From Pseudobdellovibrionaceae bacterium (GTDB lineage Bacteria; Bdellovibrionota; Bdellovibrionia; Bdellovibrionales; Bdellovibrionaceae): DNA of 64,000 bases. The notes beneath the pieces are model-generated. The model ran no database searches, was not told where the DNA came from, and was given only the letters and a program-made list of their open reading frames with translations. Shown here in pieces: positions 24,094-32,567 of this stretch (the first letter of the stretch is position 1; each line of letters begins with the position of its first letter). The translations under genes were made by a program, and so were the position numbers. Location of the stretch: NCBI GenBank assembly GCA_016785955.1, contig JAEUWH010000097.1, positions 23,865-87,864 on the forward strand, in the 5' to 3' direction.

Positions 24094-25431
24094 TTATTTT
24101 CTTTTTAAAGACTCCTCATACTGTCGCAAAACACTGAGCGCCATCGATCGCGCCGTCTCGACCGGCAACTTATAATGAGAAGAAAACAAGTGTGCAATTT
24201 GATTCACACTCACATGGCCATTTATTGAATGAAACAAATCCGCATGAAAACGAATCAATTGCTGATGCTGCTTTAATGCCTCACTCAGGGGGATCGCTTG
24301 ATTCATATCCGTTAACCACGACGGCAGATAACTGAACCCATCCACCGCAACTGTCTCTATTTTTTTTGCCTTAAAAACATAAACCGTTTCATTCCTAGAA
24401 TTCACTTCATCGTCGGCACTTAAATACTTCATTTGCGAGACTTTTTCAATTTCCAGCTCGAACCCACATTCCCGCATTTGCTCATGCACTTCTGGACGCG
24501 TTAAATTGAACGCTTCTTCTTGATGAGAGAACCCCATTGGACCAAAATTAATCCAATCCCCGCCTATCTCTAGCATCTGATTCACTCGCTGAGCTAACAA
24601 TCTAAAATTAAATGGCAAAATATCAATTAGCCACGGAGTCAAAACCGACTGGAATTGATACGGCTTAAAAGGCAAATCCGTCACATCCGCACACAACAAA
24701 TAAAAATTCTGCATAGGGCCTAACGGAGATTTTAATTCATACAACTTAACAACAGATTCGATTTCTACCGCCGCCGCCGAAAAATCATACAAAAACAAAC
24801 GCTCGCCTTTTAGCATTTTATCAGCAACCATCAACAACAGTGGATTAAAATCAACAGCCACCGTCAGAGGCAATCGGAATTCCTTATGCAAATCCATCGC
24901 TAAACGACTCGCCCCTGCACCCAAAACACAAAAACGAGCCGGAGTCCAATTCACACCCAACACCTCCGTGATTAAATCCACGGAGATTTTGTTCTCTTTT
25001 GTTTCCCAACCCCAATCACGAAAAATATTCTTGCGATATATATGCAAAGACTGATGGGACGGAATCGTAACCTCGTAACCCGCATCGCCCCTTTGATCTA
25101 GACTTTTTAAAATCGTCGACAAATTCTGAAAGTTTGTCTCATGCGCTTTTTTTAAAAGCTCTAATCGAGACACCGTCAACGAACTGAGGTTTTTACCAGA
25201 TTTTAATTCTACGCCGATATTCTGAGCACCGATTTTATGAAAATTTAAAAATTCGTTTTTTTTATTTTGCCAATAAAAGGCAAAATGATCTGGCTCTGGA
25301 AAAACCCATGGCACCTGATCCCAAATCGGATATTTATTTTTATTATCCTGGCTGACTAATTGATCTTGAAAGAATCGAAGATCTTTTTTAGTTTGCGGGC
25401 ATTGTAAAAGAGATAAAAAAGACGCATCCAT
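24094..25431 (-). CDS. SAM-dependent methyltransferase, N2227/carnosine N-methyltransferase-like
   Basis: The first 45 residues (LSLLQCPQTKKDLRFFQDQLV, then YPIWDQVPWVF) resemble the Trm112/UPF0434-type small domain. From about 165 there is a Rossmann methyltransferase core: FCVLGAGASRLAMDL (glycine loop), TVAVDFNPLLL, and LCADVTDLPF. The string GGDWINFGPMGF and its surroundings match the N2227 family, whose eukaryotic member methylates carnosine. The natural substrate in bacteria is unknown. The final 80 residues are helical, perhaps a separate domain. It sits among haem lipoprotein genes in the same direction, so the product may modify a peptide or protein of that system. Confidence 0.75.
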   Translation of the reverse strand: MDASFLSLLQCPQTKKDLRFFQDQLVSQDNKNKYPIWDQVPWVFPEPDHFAFYWQNKKNEFLNFHKIGAQNIGVELKSGKNLSSLTVSRLELLKKAHETNFQNLSTILKSLDQRGDAGYEVTIPSHQSLHIYRKNIFRDWGWETKENKISVDLITEVLGVNWTPARFCVLGAGASRLAMDLHKEFRLPLTVAVDFNPLLLMVADKMLKGERLFLYDFSAAAVEIESVVKLYELKSPLGPMQNFYLLCADVTDLPFKPYQFQSVLTPWLIDILPFNFRLLAQRVNQMLEIGGDWINFGPMGFSHQEEAFNLTRPEVHEQMRECGFELEIEKVSQMKYLSADDEVNSRNETVYVFKAKKIETVAVDGFSYLPSWLTDMNQAIPLSEALKQHQQLIRFHADLFHSINGHVSVNQIAHLFSSHYKLPVETARSMALSVLRQYEESLKRK

Positions 25432-25475
25432 ACAATTCTAGACTAGTATGGCCCTCTATTTTCTAGCAACTTATT

Positions 25476-26201
25476 TTATTGCAAAGCTCCGTTTTGAATC
25501 CACGTTCGAATCGCCGCAATTTCGTCCGCGTTCAAACGTGCCCCGTTACGTGGCATAAAGTCATTCCCAGGACGGGTAATGGCTTGCACCAGACGCGAAC
25601 CATTGGGATCATTCGCACGAGCAATATTATTCGCGACAGTTCCCGCATACGTCGTCAAGTTCACCCCGCCCTGAACAACGCCATTGTTACCATGACAAGT
25701 TAAACATTTGGTGTTGATAATTCGGATCTTAATACTGCTGTAAGTCGGCTCCAACGCTGCTGATTCCGCAGGTAAAGTGACACTCCCTGCATCATCAATA
25801 AGGCCTTCCATGATCCAAGTATTCAAAGCCGCCAGCTCGTTTAAACTGACCCCTCCATTCGGTGGCATACTGCCATCCTTGATGACTCGAATGACGTCAG
25901 AAATTTCTGGCTGACCAGGAATCACCAAACGATAATACAAAAGCGAACCCAAATCCGTGATATCAGAAATCCCTCCTTCTGGCTTATCCGGATTATGACA
26001 AGTTAAACACTTTGCGCTTAAAACTTCCATTGCTTGTTTACCTAACAAATCCTGTTCCGACAGTGATCGAGAAGTCTTTGCATCTCCGTTTGCAGATCGA
26101 ACTGCTGAACAGTTTTGAAAAGACACGATCATCATCAAACCACTGAGCACTATTGCTACTATCCATTGTGCGCGCTTTATATTCCATTTCTTTACGTACA
26201 T
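25476..26201 (-). CDS. Dihaem c-type cytochrome lipoprotein
   Basis: The ATG at 26201 follows GAGGGGAAG and yields 241 residues; an upstream TTG is less likely. The lipobox is SFQN-C31, the form common in Bdellovibrio-like bacteria. Two similar domains each hold a haem motif, C65-L-T-C-H69 and C166-L-T-C-H170, with methionines in SMPPNGG and DFMPRNGA as candidate axial ligands. Each ends with an L/I..W I..G helix. This is therefore a duplicated cytochrome c domain anchored by lipid. It lies 30 nt downstream of a larger dihaem lipoprotein gene. Confidence 0.88.
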   Translation of the reverse strand: MYVKKWNIKRAQWIVAIVLSGLMMIVSFQNCSAVRSANGDAKTSRSLSEQDLLGKQAMEVLSAKCLTCHNPDKPEGGISDITDLGSLLYYRLVIPGQPEISDVIRVIKDGSMPPNGGVSLNELAALNTWIMEGLIDDAGSVTLPAESAALEPTYSSIKIRIINTKCLTCHGNNGVVQGGVNLTTYAGTVANNIARANDPNGSRLVQAITRPGNDFMPRNGARLNADEIAAIRTWIQNGALQ

Positions 26202-26231
26202 TTTACTTCCCCTCAAACATAATCCTAAACA

Positions 26232-27968
26232 CTAGTTATTCTTCGCACCTTTAGTTAACCAGTTTTCCAAATCATTATACTCCGCCGGCGTTAACGTTTT
26301 CAATCGCGGCATCAAATACGACTCTGGTGTAAATTGCGGTAATGTTCGACGATACATCAAACTTGTCGCCGTAATAATTTTATTAAAATTCGCATCGTAT
26401 GTTACCGAATCCGCTCCAGGAACCAAAATTTGTTTATTGCTGGAAATCATCAGCTCGTAATCTTGAATATCATAACCACCATCTCGTTTGACCGAGTTAT
26501 GACATTCCGTACATGTTTTATAAAGTGTCCCACCCGCCATCAATTTACTATAGGTCATCTCGCCAATCGCGGGCACTGGATTCAAAATCTTTTCAAACAC
26601 AACGCGTACACGTGACGTCGCATCGGGCACCTCGATACTTCCTAACCCAGGCTCTAAACGTAAGGTCAACAAACGATTTCTTTCAAACCGAACATCTCGC
26701 GCCGTCTTAATGGTGAATGTCTTGGTTGTTTGCCCCGGCTCAATACTGAAAGAACTTGTGCCTAACTTATAGTCCCAATCGAACCGGTTAAATGATGTAC
26801 CCACTACGGAACGTGCCAACTCCAACTTGGCCGAGTCTGCATGCGGACAATTTCCTGAAGGACACACGACATTGAATGCCTCCGGAAGACATGTCGAACC
26901 ATTCACAACTCCGCCATTACATATCGCCGCAGAGTCCACCGTGTACGAGAACGTCACCGTTTCTGAAGATGGAATATCTAACTGCACCGAAAATGTAACT
27001 TCACCCGACGCTCCGGCTTTGAACATTCGAACCCCACTGAACGACAATTTCACCGGTGGTGGTGGCGGCGGAATCTCTGTTTTTTCTAAAAGTTCAAAAT
27101 CAAAACTGATCTTATCTTCGGGAAACACCGTACCCGCAATCACGACGGCCCCCGTTGAAACAAGTGCCGAGGCCGCGGCCTCTGGTTGTCCTTTGGGAAT
27201 TCTTGCGTCCGCAAAAATAAAGTTCGTACTGTACTGAATATAACGACCATTAATTTTGGTAAAAATGCCTTTAATATGGATATCATCACTCGCCCCAAAA
27301 ATTCTGGGAGAATGCACAGAATAATAACGATCTGTTCCTTTTAACACTTTTCTGACCATGAAAGAAATTTTAGCACCAGATAAATTTGGCACAGGCAAAT
27401 TCTTCAAAGCCGATAACTCCATGTTTAAATTAAATTCGATACGACGTTCTTGATTGTCGTCCATGGCCGGAATATTTTTCGCCACTAAACCAAATTTAGC
27501 GCGCTCTTTAACGGTTTCTACCGTCTCGACTTGGCCGTTACCGCCCTTACAAATATCATTTTCAGAAAGAGCACGAACCCAAGTGACTTTTAATTCATTT
27601 ATGGTTTGCGTGTGGTGAGAACCTGAATAAGGGGCATTGTGATTATCACTAATGGCGTTCGAGGAAACTTTCGAATACCCAATCTGCATAAAGTCCTTAA
27701 AAGCAATCGTCGTGTCTTTATTTGCAATCTGACCTTTACCTGGACCTGTCGCATGGCAAGACGCACAGTTTTGAACTAAGAATGGTTGATAACTGCGAGC
27801 ATAGAAATTCATAAGCTGATCTTCACAGGGATCGTCGCTCAATTTAGAATAGGACCCCTCGGACGACTCTTCAGCCTCCTTAGGTTTACCACAGTTGTTG
27901 AAAGCAACTGTCAAAAAACTTCCCATAAGTACAACAAGCGAAAGTTTTTTAAGCGTATTAAATTTCAT
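26232..27968 (-). CDS. Dihaem lipoprotein with central beta domains
   Basis: The ATG at 27968 is preceded by GGGGGA and gives 578 residues. The lipid-bearing cysteine is C26 in AFNNCGK. The first haem motif, C68-A-S-C-H72, belongs to an N-terminal cytochrome domain; a second, CTECH, is near 485-489 in a C-terminal one closing with MPRLKTLTPAEYNDLENWL. Between them, residues 140-470 are beta-rich, including a Calx-beta-like module (SFSGVRMFKAGASGEVTFSV, TFTIKTARDVRFERNRLLTLRL). It looks like an electron carrier built into a binding protein. Cotranscription with the neighbouring haem lipoprotein and the RR-signal protein is likely. Confidence 0.85.
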   Translation of the reverse strand: MKFNTLKKLSLVVLMGSFLTVAFNNCGKPKEAEESSEGSYSKLSDDPCEDQLMNFYARSYQPFLVQNCASCHATGPGKGQIANKDTTIAFKDFMQIGYSKVSSNAISDNHNAPYSGSHHTQTINELKVTWVRALSENDICKGGNGQVETVETVKERAKFGLVAKNIPAMDDNQERRIEFNLNMELSALKNLPVPNLSGAKISFMVRKVLKGTDRYYSVHSPRIFGASDDIHIKGIFTKINGRYIQYSTNFIFADARIPKGQPEAAASALVSTGAVVIAGTVFPEDKISFDFELLEKTEIPPPPPPVKLSFSGVRMFKAGASGEVTFSVQLDIPSSETVTFSYTVDSAAICNGGVVNGSTCLPEAFNVVCPSGNCPHADSAKLELARSVVGTSFNRFDWDYKLGTSSFSIEPGQTTKTFTIKTARDVRFERNRLLTLRLEPGLGSIEVPDATSRVRVVFEKILNPVPAIGEMTYSKLMAGGTLYKTCTECHNSVKRDGGYDIQDYELMISSNKQILVPGADSVTYDANFNKIITATSLMYRRTLPQFTPESYLMPRLKTLTPAEYNDLENWLTKGAKNN

Positions 27969-28054
27969 TAAGTCCCCCATTCTACGTCAACTCACTTAAT
28001 CGGTATTCGACAGTCGCACCAGAAACCCGATGCGACTGTTTTAGTTTGTACTAT

Positions 28055-29515
28055 TTAGGCCGCGTTGAACTTGACAATCTTCTTCAACTGCAAGCTGTCA
28101 AACGTACGATTCAACTCGGGAACTGAAGTCCAGGAATTCATCTTGTTGGCGGCTGCAAAAAAGTTTGCAATCACTGCCGCCGTTGCAATTTCTGGATTTC
28201 CACCAACAAGAAAAGTATCATCCGCCGCTTCAGCATTTGGATCCGCTTTCATGTGGCCAACCTGCCAATCAGGAGCCTGAACTGAATCCGTTGGATCGTA
28301 GTACATCATATAAATGGCACTAGAGTCGCCTCGGTCAGCCGTTGGATCTGTTCCTGGAATATCTGATGGTGGCGCACCCACACTGCCATCCGTCGTAACG
28401 GCAATAAAGCCAGGCTTACTCATCACATGCAACGATTGCAAAATACGCCCAACCAAGGTGCCAATTTCATTGTCTTTCGCAATTGTAGGACCAAGGGCCG
28501 AACCATGATAATCACAACCACCGACCTGCATTCCACCCGCTCCGGCGTTACCGTTGATGATGTTGTACACTGTCGCCGCATTTACCAAATCGCGATCACC
28601 TGGTTGTGTGTTCGCGTTCAATCCCCACACCGCTGAAAAGGCTGTGTTCACTCGGGGATCCAGATCTAAACCGCTGGGGTTTTCGATCAGCTTGGTATTG
28701 TCCACGTTAGCCAGGTTCAACAAGCGATCCAACAGACTTCCACCCGTTAAACTAGCCAAGTTACGACTTTGCACTGCCGATAAGGCTTGCGACGCCTTAA
28801 ACATTTTTGTTTTCTGCGCATGATTCAAAGCCGACAGACGATCCGCGACACCCAATGCATTCACAATGCTGTTATAGTTATTAACCAGCAGGGGGGCCTT
28901 TAATGGATTACTGAACGCCGGTGTCTGATTAACACCCGTGATACTATCCTGCTGACCAAAGAAGGGCAGAATTCCTGTTCCTCCAACGCCCGCTTTTTGA
29001 AGCAAACTAATGGGTGACAATTTATTCGTGTTCGTATCATTCTGGCTTTGCAGCGGCATCCCTACAAAGTTAGTTTTTGCTAATGCCAATGAGGCCAAGT
29101 TAGGAACCAAACCCGACTGAACGCCGGCCATAAAGCCTGAGCCGCTGAAGAACGGTGGCTTGTTTTTAAAGTGCCCATCTTTAACAATCATTCCCACTAA
29201 ATTATTAGCAGAACCCAAACCATTTCGTCCATACGAAGGAAGAAGCTCTCGACCCTCTGTCAACGGAATCCAGTTCCCACACGCCCACCAACCACCAGAG
29301 CAGTTGACATTGATAAATGCGGGGAACTTATCCACCGCTCCGGTTTTACAAAGCTCTTGCGCCTGCGCCACTCCGGCCGCAGCAAATGTAGACAACAAAG
29401 ATGTTGGTGTCGTTAACCAAGTTAACGCTGGGATAGCCCCACTGGCTAGCATCTCACGACGATTCATCGGCAAACGACCGTGGTATAAAATCGGCTTTTT
29501 ATTATTCTTTTCCAT
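28055..29515 (-). CDS. Tat-signal exported protein, DUF1501/DUF1552-like
   Basis: The 486-residue protein has MNRREMLASGAIPALTWL at 17-34, a twin-arginine export signal, and then an AQAQ processing region. Family resemblance is to the DUF1501/DUF1552 proteins, which in planctomycetes and others are encoded beside cytochrome-like PSCyt/DUF1587-type proteins; I judge this from the signal, the length, the opening (FINVNCSGGWWACGNW) and the context, not from a search. The middle has a D-L-D-P-R-V-N-T-A-F motif and a CDYHGSALG segment. A GGAG ribosome site precedes the ATG. Tat export suggests the protein folds, or takes a cofactor, in the cytoplasm. It could be the catalytic part of the haem lipoprotein system. 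Confidence 0.65.
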   Translation of the reverse strand: MEKNNKKPILYHGRLPMNRREMLASGAIPALTWLTTPTSLLSTFAAAGVAQAQELCKTGAVDKFPAFINVNCSGGWWACGNWIPLTEGRELLPSYGRNGLGSANNLVGMIVKDGHFKNKPPFFSGSGFMAGVQSGLVPNLASLALAKTNFVGMPLQSQNDTNTNKLSPISLLQKAGVGGTGILPFFGQQDSITGVNQTPAFSNPLKAPLLVNNYNSIVNALGVADRLSALNHAQKTKMFKASQALSAVQSRNLASLTGGSLLDRLLNLANVDNTKLIENPSGLDLDPRVNTAFSAVWGLNANTQPGDRDLVNAATVYNIINGNAGAGGMQVGGCDYHGSALGPTIAKDNEIGTLVGRILQSLHVMSKPGFIAVTTDGSVGAPPSDIPGTDPTADRGDSSAIYMMYYDPTDSVQAPDWQVGHMKADPNAEAADDTFLVGGNPEIATAAVIANFFAAANKMNSWTSVPELNRTFDSLQLKKIVKFNAA

Positions 29516-29561
29516 ATTACGTCTCCAATTTATTTAAATAAAAATCTAGTTAAACAAAAAA

Positions 29562-30230
29562 TTAGTTTAATAACGCGTTCAAACTGGCCAACATTGAGGT
29601 GCAGATAATCACGGCTGCTTTTCGGGACGCATCGACTTCATTCGAGTTCACCGAACTGACGACCGCATCCACTACGATATCTCGCTCTTCGTTCGACAGC
29701 TCGTAATCTTTCCAGCAAGAAAGTGAAAAGTTCAGCGCCGCATTCGCCAATTGCGATTGCGAAGGCAACGAACTTGATGACAAATTCCAACCAGCAAATA
29801 GACGAGTGCCACGGGCAATCTCTTGATCGATCACGTCATTACAAACTTCACCGGCCACACTGTGTACCGACATCAAGTAGGGACCAGTCACTGTGTTAAC
29901 AGCTCCATACGTAGACATTGAAGGCGACTTTTCTTCGTAAACAGCTTTTGTCGAACCCGAAATGGACTCTAGCCCCGTGCAGGCGGCAAAGTGATGAACG
30001 ATTTGATTCGCTCCTGCTAAGCTGGCAGTCTTTGCACCAGGAATAACTTCGATTTCGTTTGGATCTTTACACGAGGCATTTAACGTCGAAGCGATGTCCG
30101 CACTGCCTTGTGGATAAAAACCACCCTCCGCGCACCCCTGACCGTAAACAACCAAAGCACAAACCAAAATCACTGCGGTTTGAAAAGAACGTACTAACCT
30201 TTTCACCTTGATTTGACTGCTCTTACCCAT
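29562..30230 (-). CDS. Lipoprotein of unknown function
   Basis: This 222-residue protein has a basic N terminus and a lipobox ending YGQG-C33. The mature part is alpha-helical toward the C terminus and contains scattered cysteines (C54, C84, C128, C169 and C209 by rough count). There is no haem motif, though HHFAACTGL is histidine-rich. It starts right at the stop of the upstream gene (GGGGGGAAATAAT before the ATG). Its place between the LamG/haem protein and the Tat-exported protein suggests it is a structural part of the same system. Confidence 0.75.
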   Translation of the reverse strand: MGKSSQIKVKRLVRSFQTAVILVCALVVYGQGCAEGGFYPQGSADIASTLNASCKDPNEIEVIPGAKTASLAGANQIVHHFAACTGLESISGSTKAVYEEKSPSMSTYGAVNTVTGPYLMSVHSVAGEVCNDVIDQEIARGTRLFAGWNLSSSSLPSQSQLANAALNFSLSCWKDYELSNEERDIVVDAVVSSVNSNEVDASRKAAVIICTSMLASLNALLN

Positions 30231-30231
30231 A

Positions 30232-32487
30232 TTATTTCCCCCCTAAACATGATTCGTTTGCCACAATTCTCTGAAATAAATATTTGATATTGTAGTTACG
30301 TTCCGCACTAGAAAATTCTTCGGCAACTTTTTTAATAAACTGTTCATCTTTAGCTTCCGCTTCGCGCTTGCACACGCTAAAGAACACCCGTTTAGCCATA
30401 CACTTTGGAAAGGCCTTACTTTCCGCAATGGCTTTACCAAACTCCGCCAGACCTTTACCCGATGTACGCGTCCAGCCTATATTTGTACGATTAGTCCCCG
30501 AGTTCGCATTATTTACCCACTGATCATTTTTAACCGTTTTACCACCAATGAAGGTGTCTTCATTATGATTCATCGCCGCCTTAATTCCTGGTGCATCCGA
30601 ATGAACACGCATTTGGATCGACCCATCTTCATCGGCATTCAAGTTCGTAGTGGTTGGCACCATAGACGAATGCTTCATAAAACCATTTGAAAAAGTCACG
30701 TGTCCAAAGGCCGGGCGAAATCCATCCAAGATCGTGTGACACGCCCGACATGAGGTCGTAAACTTCGAACGACTACCACCCGGATTACGATCGATATCCC
30801 GACCAATAACATCCTCTGGCCCTGCGGAGTCGGCCATGTTCTCGATCGGTGAACACAAAAATTCACGGAACGTAAATTCTGCCGCTCGACGATTCGTGCC
30901 CGCCACCAAATGGGCTTGCGCCCATTGACGAGTCGTTAACAACCCTGCGGGAAAAGGGTTCTCGACCGCTTCAAACACAATATTGTTGATATTGTTGTTA
31001 CCCGTGTTGTTATTACCATTTGTCGAACTTGCTTTGATCAACATTTGCCGTCGTTGAACTAAAACGGCTTTTAAATCATAGTTATTCAAATCTAAAGCTT
31101 CGTAGTGACTGTTCGAACGCAAAATATTATCGATATCGTCACTTGGAACCGCTGCTTTTGCCGGGTCCCCAGCATAAAAATAATTACCTGACAGTAATTC
31201 TTTAGCACTGATATTATCACGAACCACACCAATAATCGTCGCCGCAAAATCATTCAACGGAAAGGCAATCGTTTCATCACGATTACTCATTTTATTTGCA
31301 AAATTACGAACCGTAATATTGTAAAAAGACGGATGCTCGGTAACCAGGGCGGCCGCGCTGACAGCATCATTAGCATTTAATTTCTCTTCCATTTGCTTTA
31401 ACATCGGATTGAAGATCGCTGTTTTTGTACCCGTCAAACGCTCGTATATCTCTGAAGCTTTAATCAAGTTCGGTGTTTTAGCTACATTTACAATTGGAAA
31501 CACTTCGTTCTTCACAATTTGGAATGCACTCCCTAAGATCTCGGAATTATCCAAGGCTTCACAATAGATAGCTAAGCGATACAATTTCCCTTTCCAATAA
31601 CGATTTGGATTATTTGACTCTGGAGCATTTGGCGCATAGGCCTTGAACGACTCGGGTTGAGTCAAAGTAGCCACAGTAGGAATATAATCATTACCGATAT
31701 TCAGGAAGGCTTGACTATTCCAACGGTCAAAATAATTAGCCACCGTTCCACCAGAAAAACCATCTGTCGTTTCAATAGCGGGATATAAATTTCCTTTTCT
31801 ATCGGTCAGGTACAGTGTTGCAAAACCTGTTTTCTTGTTTACAGTGAAAATGACTTTTTGCTTGTACTGCTGAGCTTCCCGCCCCAAGCCTTGAATCATG
31901 ACCGAGGTATTCGAAGAGATTAAAGGATCTCTAAACAGATTCGCCGCTGCCGCCGAAGTCGCGCCCGCCATAAAACGATCGCCACCATCATAAAACTGAC
32001 CTAAGGCAAAATTAACCGTCGTAAAATCTTTCGACATGCTCACAATACGTAAGGGTTGACCAATATTAGCTGGGAATTCTCCGGTTCTTTCTTCTACGGT
32101 TTCGTTATTTTCAATTTCAACTTCTACGGTCAAACCAGTTGATGTCGCTTTCTTGCACTCAGTGTTAATTTTTGTAGCCAAAGTCATTGATCGAACAATT
32201 GTAGGACCACGAAGCCACAGATAGCCATCACCACTCAAATCCTGTCCCCAACCCACTTTTGTACGATCCGTGGCATACCATTTTAAATTTAATGGCGCGC
32301 CAAATTTAGCATCGGCCCGATCGGCAATTTCCACAGTATTATAACCAGGATCACTTGGCGTATTTGTAAATGCCGTTTCAAAATCGTAATGTACCACAGC
32401 CTTTGCGGCTCGGGTCACACTCGAGATATCTGCTTTAGAGACAAAACTGGCAAAAACGATCAAGATAAGAATTTTTTGCACATTCAT
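30232..32487 (-). CDS. Exported LamG-like protein with C-terminal haem motif
   Basis: The ATG at 32487 has GGGGGA 8 nt upstream and gives 751 residues with signal peptide KILILIVFASFVSKA. Residues 30-310 look like a concanavalin/LamG-type jelly roll (VVHYDFETAF at the start, GKLYRLAIYCEALDNSEILG at the end). From about 340 the protein is mostly helical, and a C-R-A-C-H haem motif lies near 580 in the context SKFTTSCRACHTILDGFRPAFG, which is reminiscent of the DUF1588/DUF1592 proteins found beside DUF1552 genes. It would bind a carbohydrate or polymer and carry haem. An upstream ATG at 32517 lacks a ribosome site. Confidence 0.75.
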   Translation of the reverse strand: MNVQKILILIVFASFVSKADISSVTRAAKAVVHYDFETAFTNTPSDPGYNTVEIADRADAKFGAPLNLKWYATDRTKVGWGQDLSGDGYLWLRGPTIVRSMTLATKINTECKKATSTGLTVEVEIENNETVEERTGEFPANIGQPLRIVSMSKDFTTVNFALGQFYDGGDRFMAGATSAAAANLFRDPLISSNTSVMIQGLGREAQQYKQKVIFTVNKKTGFATLYLTDRKGNLYPAIETTDGFSGGTVANYFDRWNSQAFLNIGNDYIPTVATLTQPESFKAYAPNAPESNNPNRYWKGKLYRLAIYCEALDNSEILGSAFQIVKNEVFPIVNVAKTPNLIKASEIYERLTGTKTAIFNPMLKQMEEKLNANDAVSAAALVTEHPSFYNITVRNFANKMSNRDETIAFPLNDFAATIIGVVRDNISAKELLSGNYFYAGDPAKAAVPSDDIDNILRSNSHYEALDLNNYDLKAVLVQRRQMLIKASSTNGNNNTGNNNINNIVFEAVENPFPAGLLTTRQWAQAHLVAGTNRRAAEFTFREFLCSPIENMADSAGPEDVIGRDIDRNPGGSRSKFTTSCRACHTILDGFRPAFGHVTFSNGFMKHSSMVPTTTNLNADEDGSIQMRVHSDAPGIKAAMNHNEDTFIGGKTVKNDQWVNNANSGTNRTNIGWTRTSGKGLAEFGKAIAESKAFPKCMAKRVFFSVCKREAEAKDEQFIKKVAEEFSSAERNYNIKYLFQRIVANESCLGGK

Positions 32488-32567
32488 CTTGTTTTTCCCC
32501 CGAAAAAGTTCATTCATTTCACTTCATAACCCACGTCACGATGATATTCATATAATCTGACGTTTAA

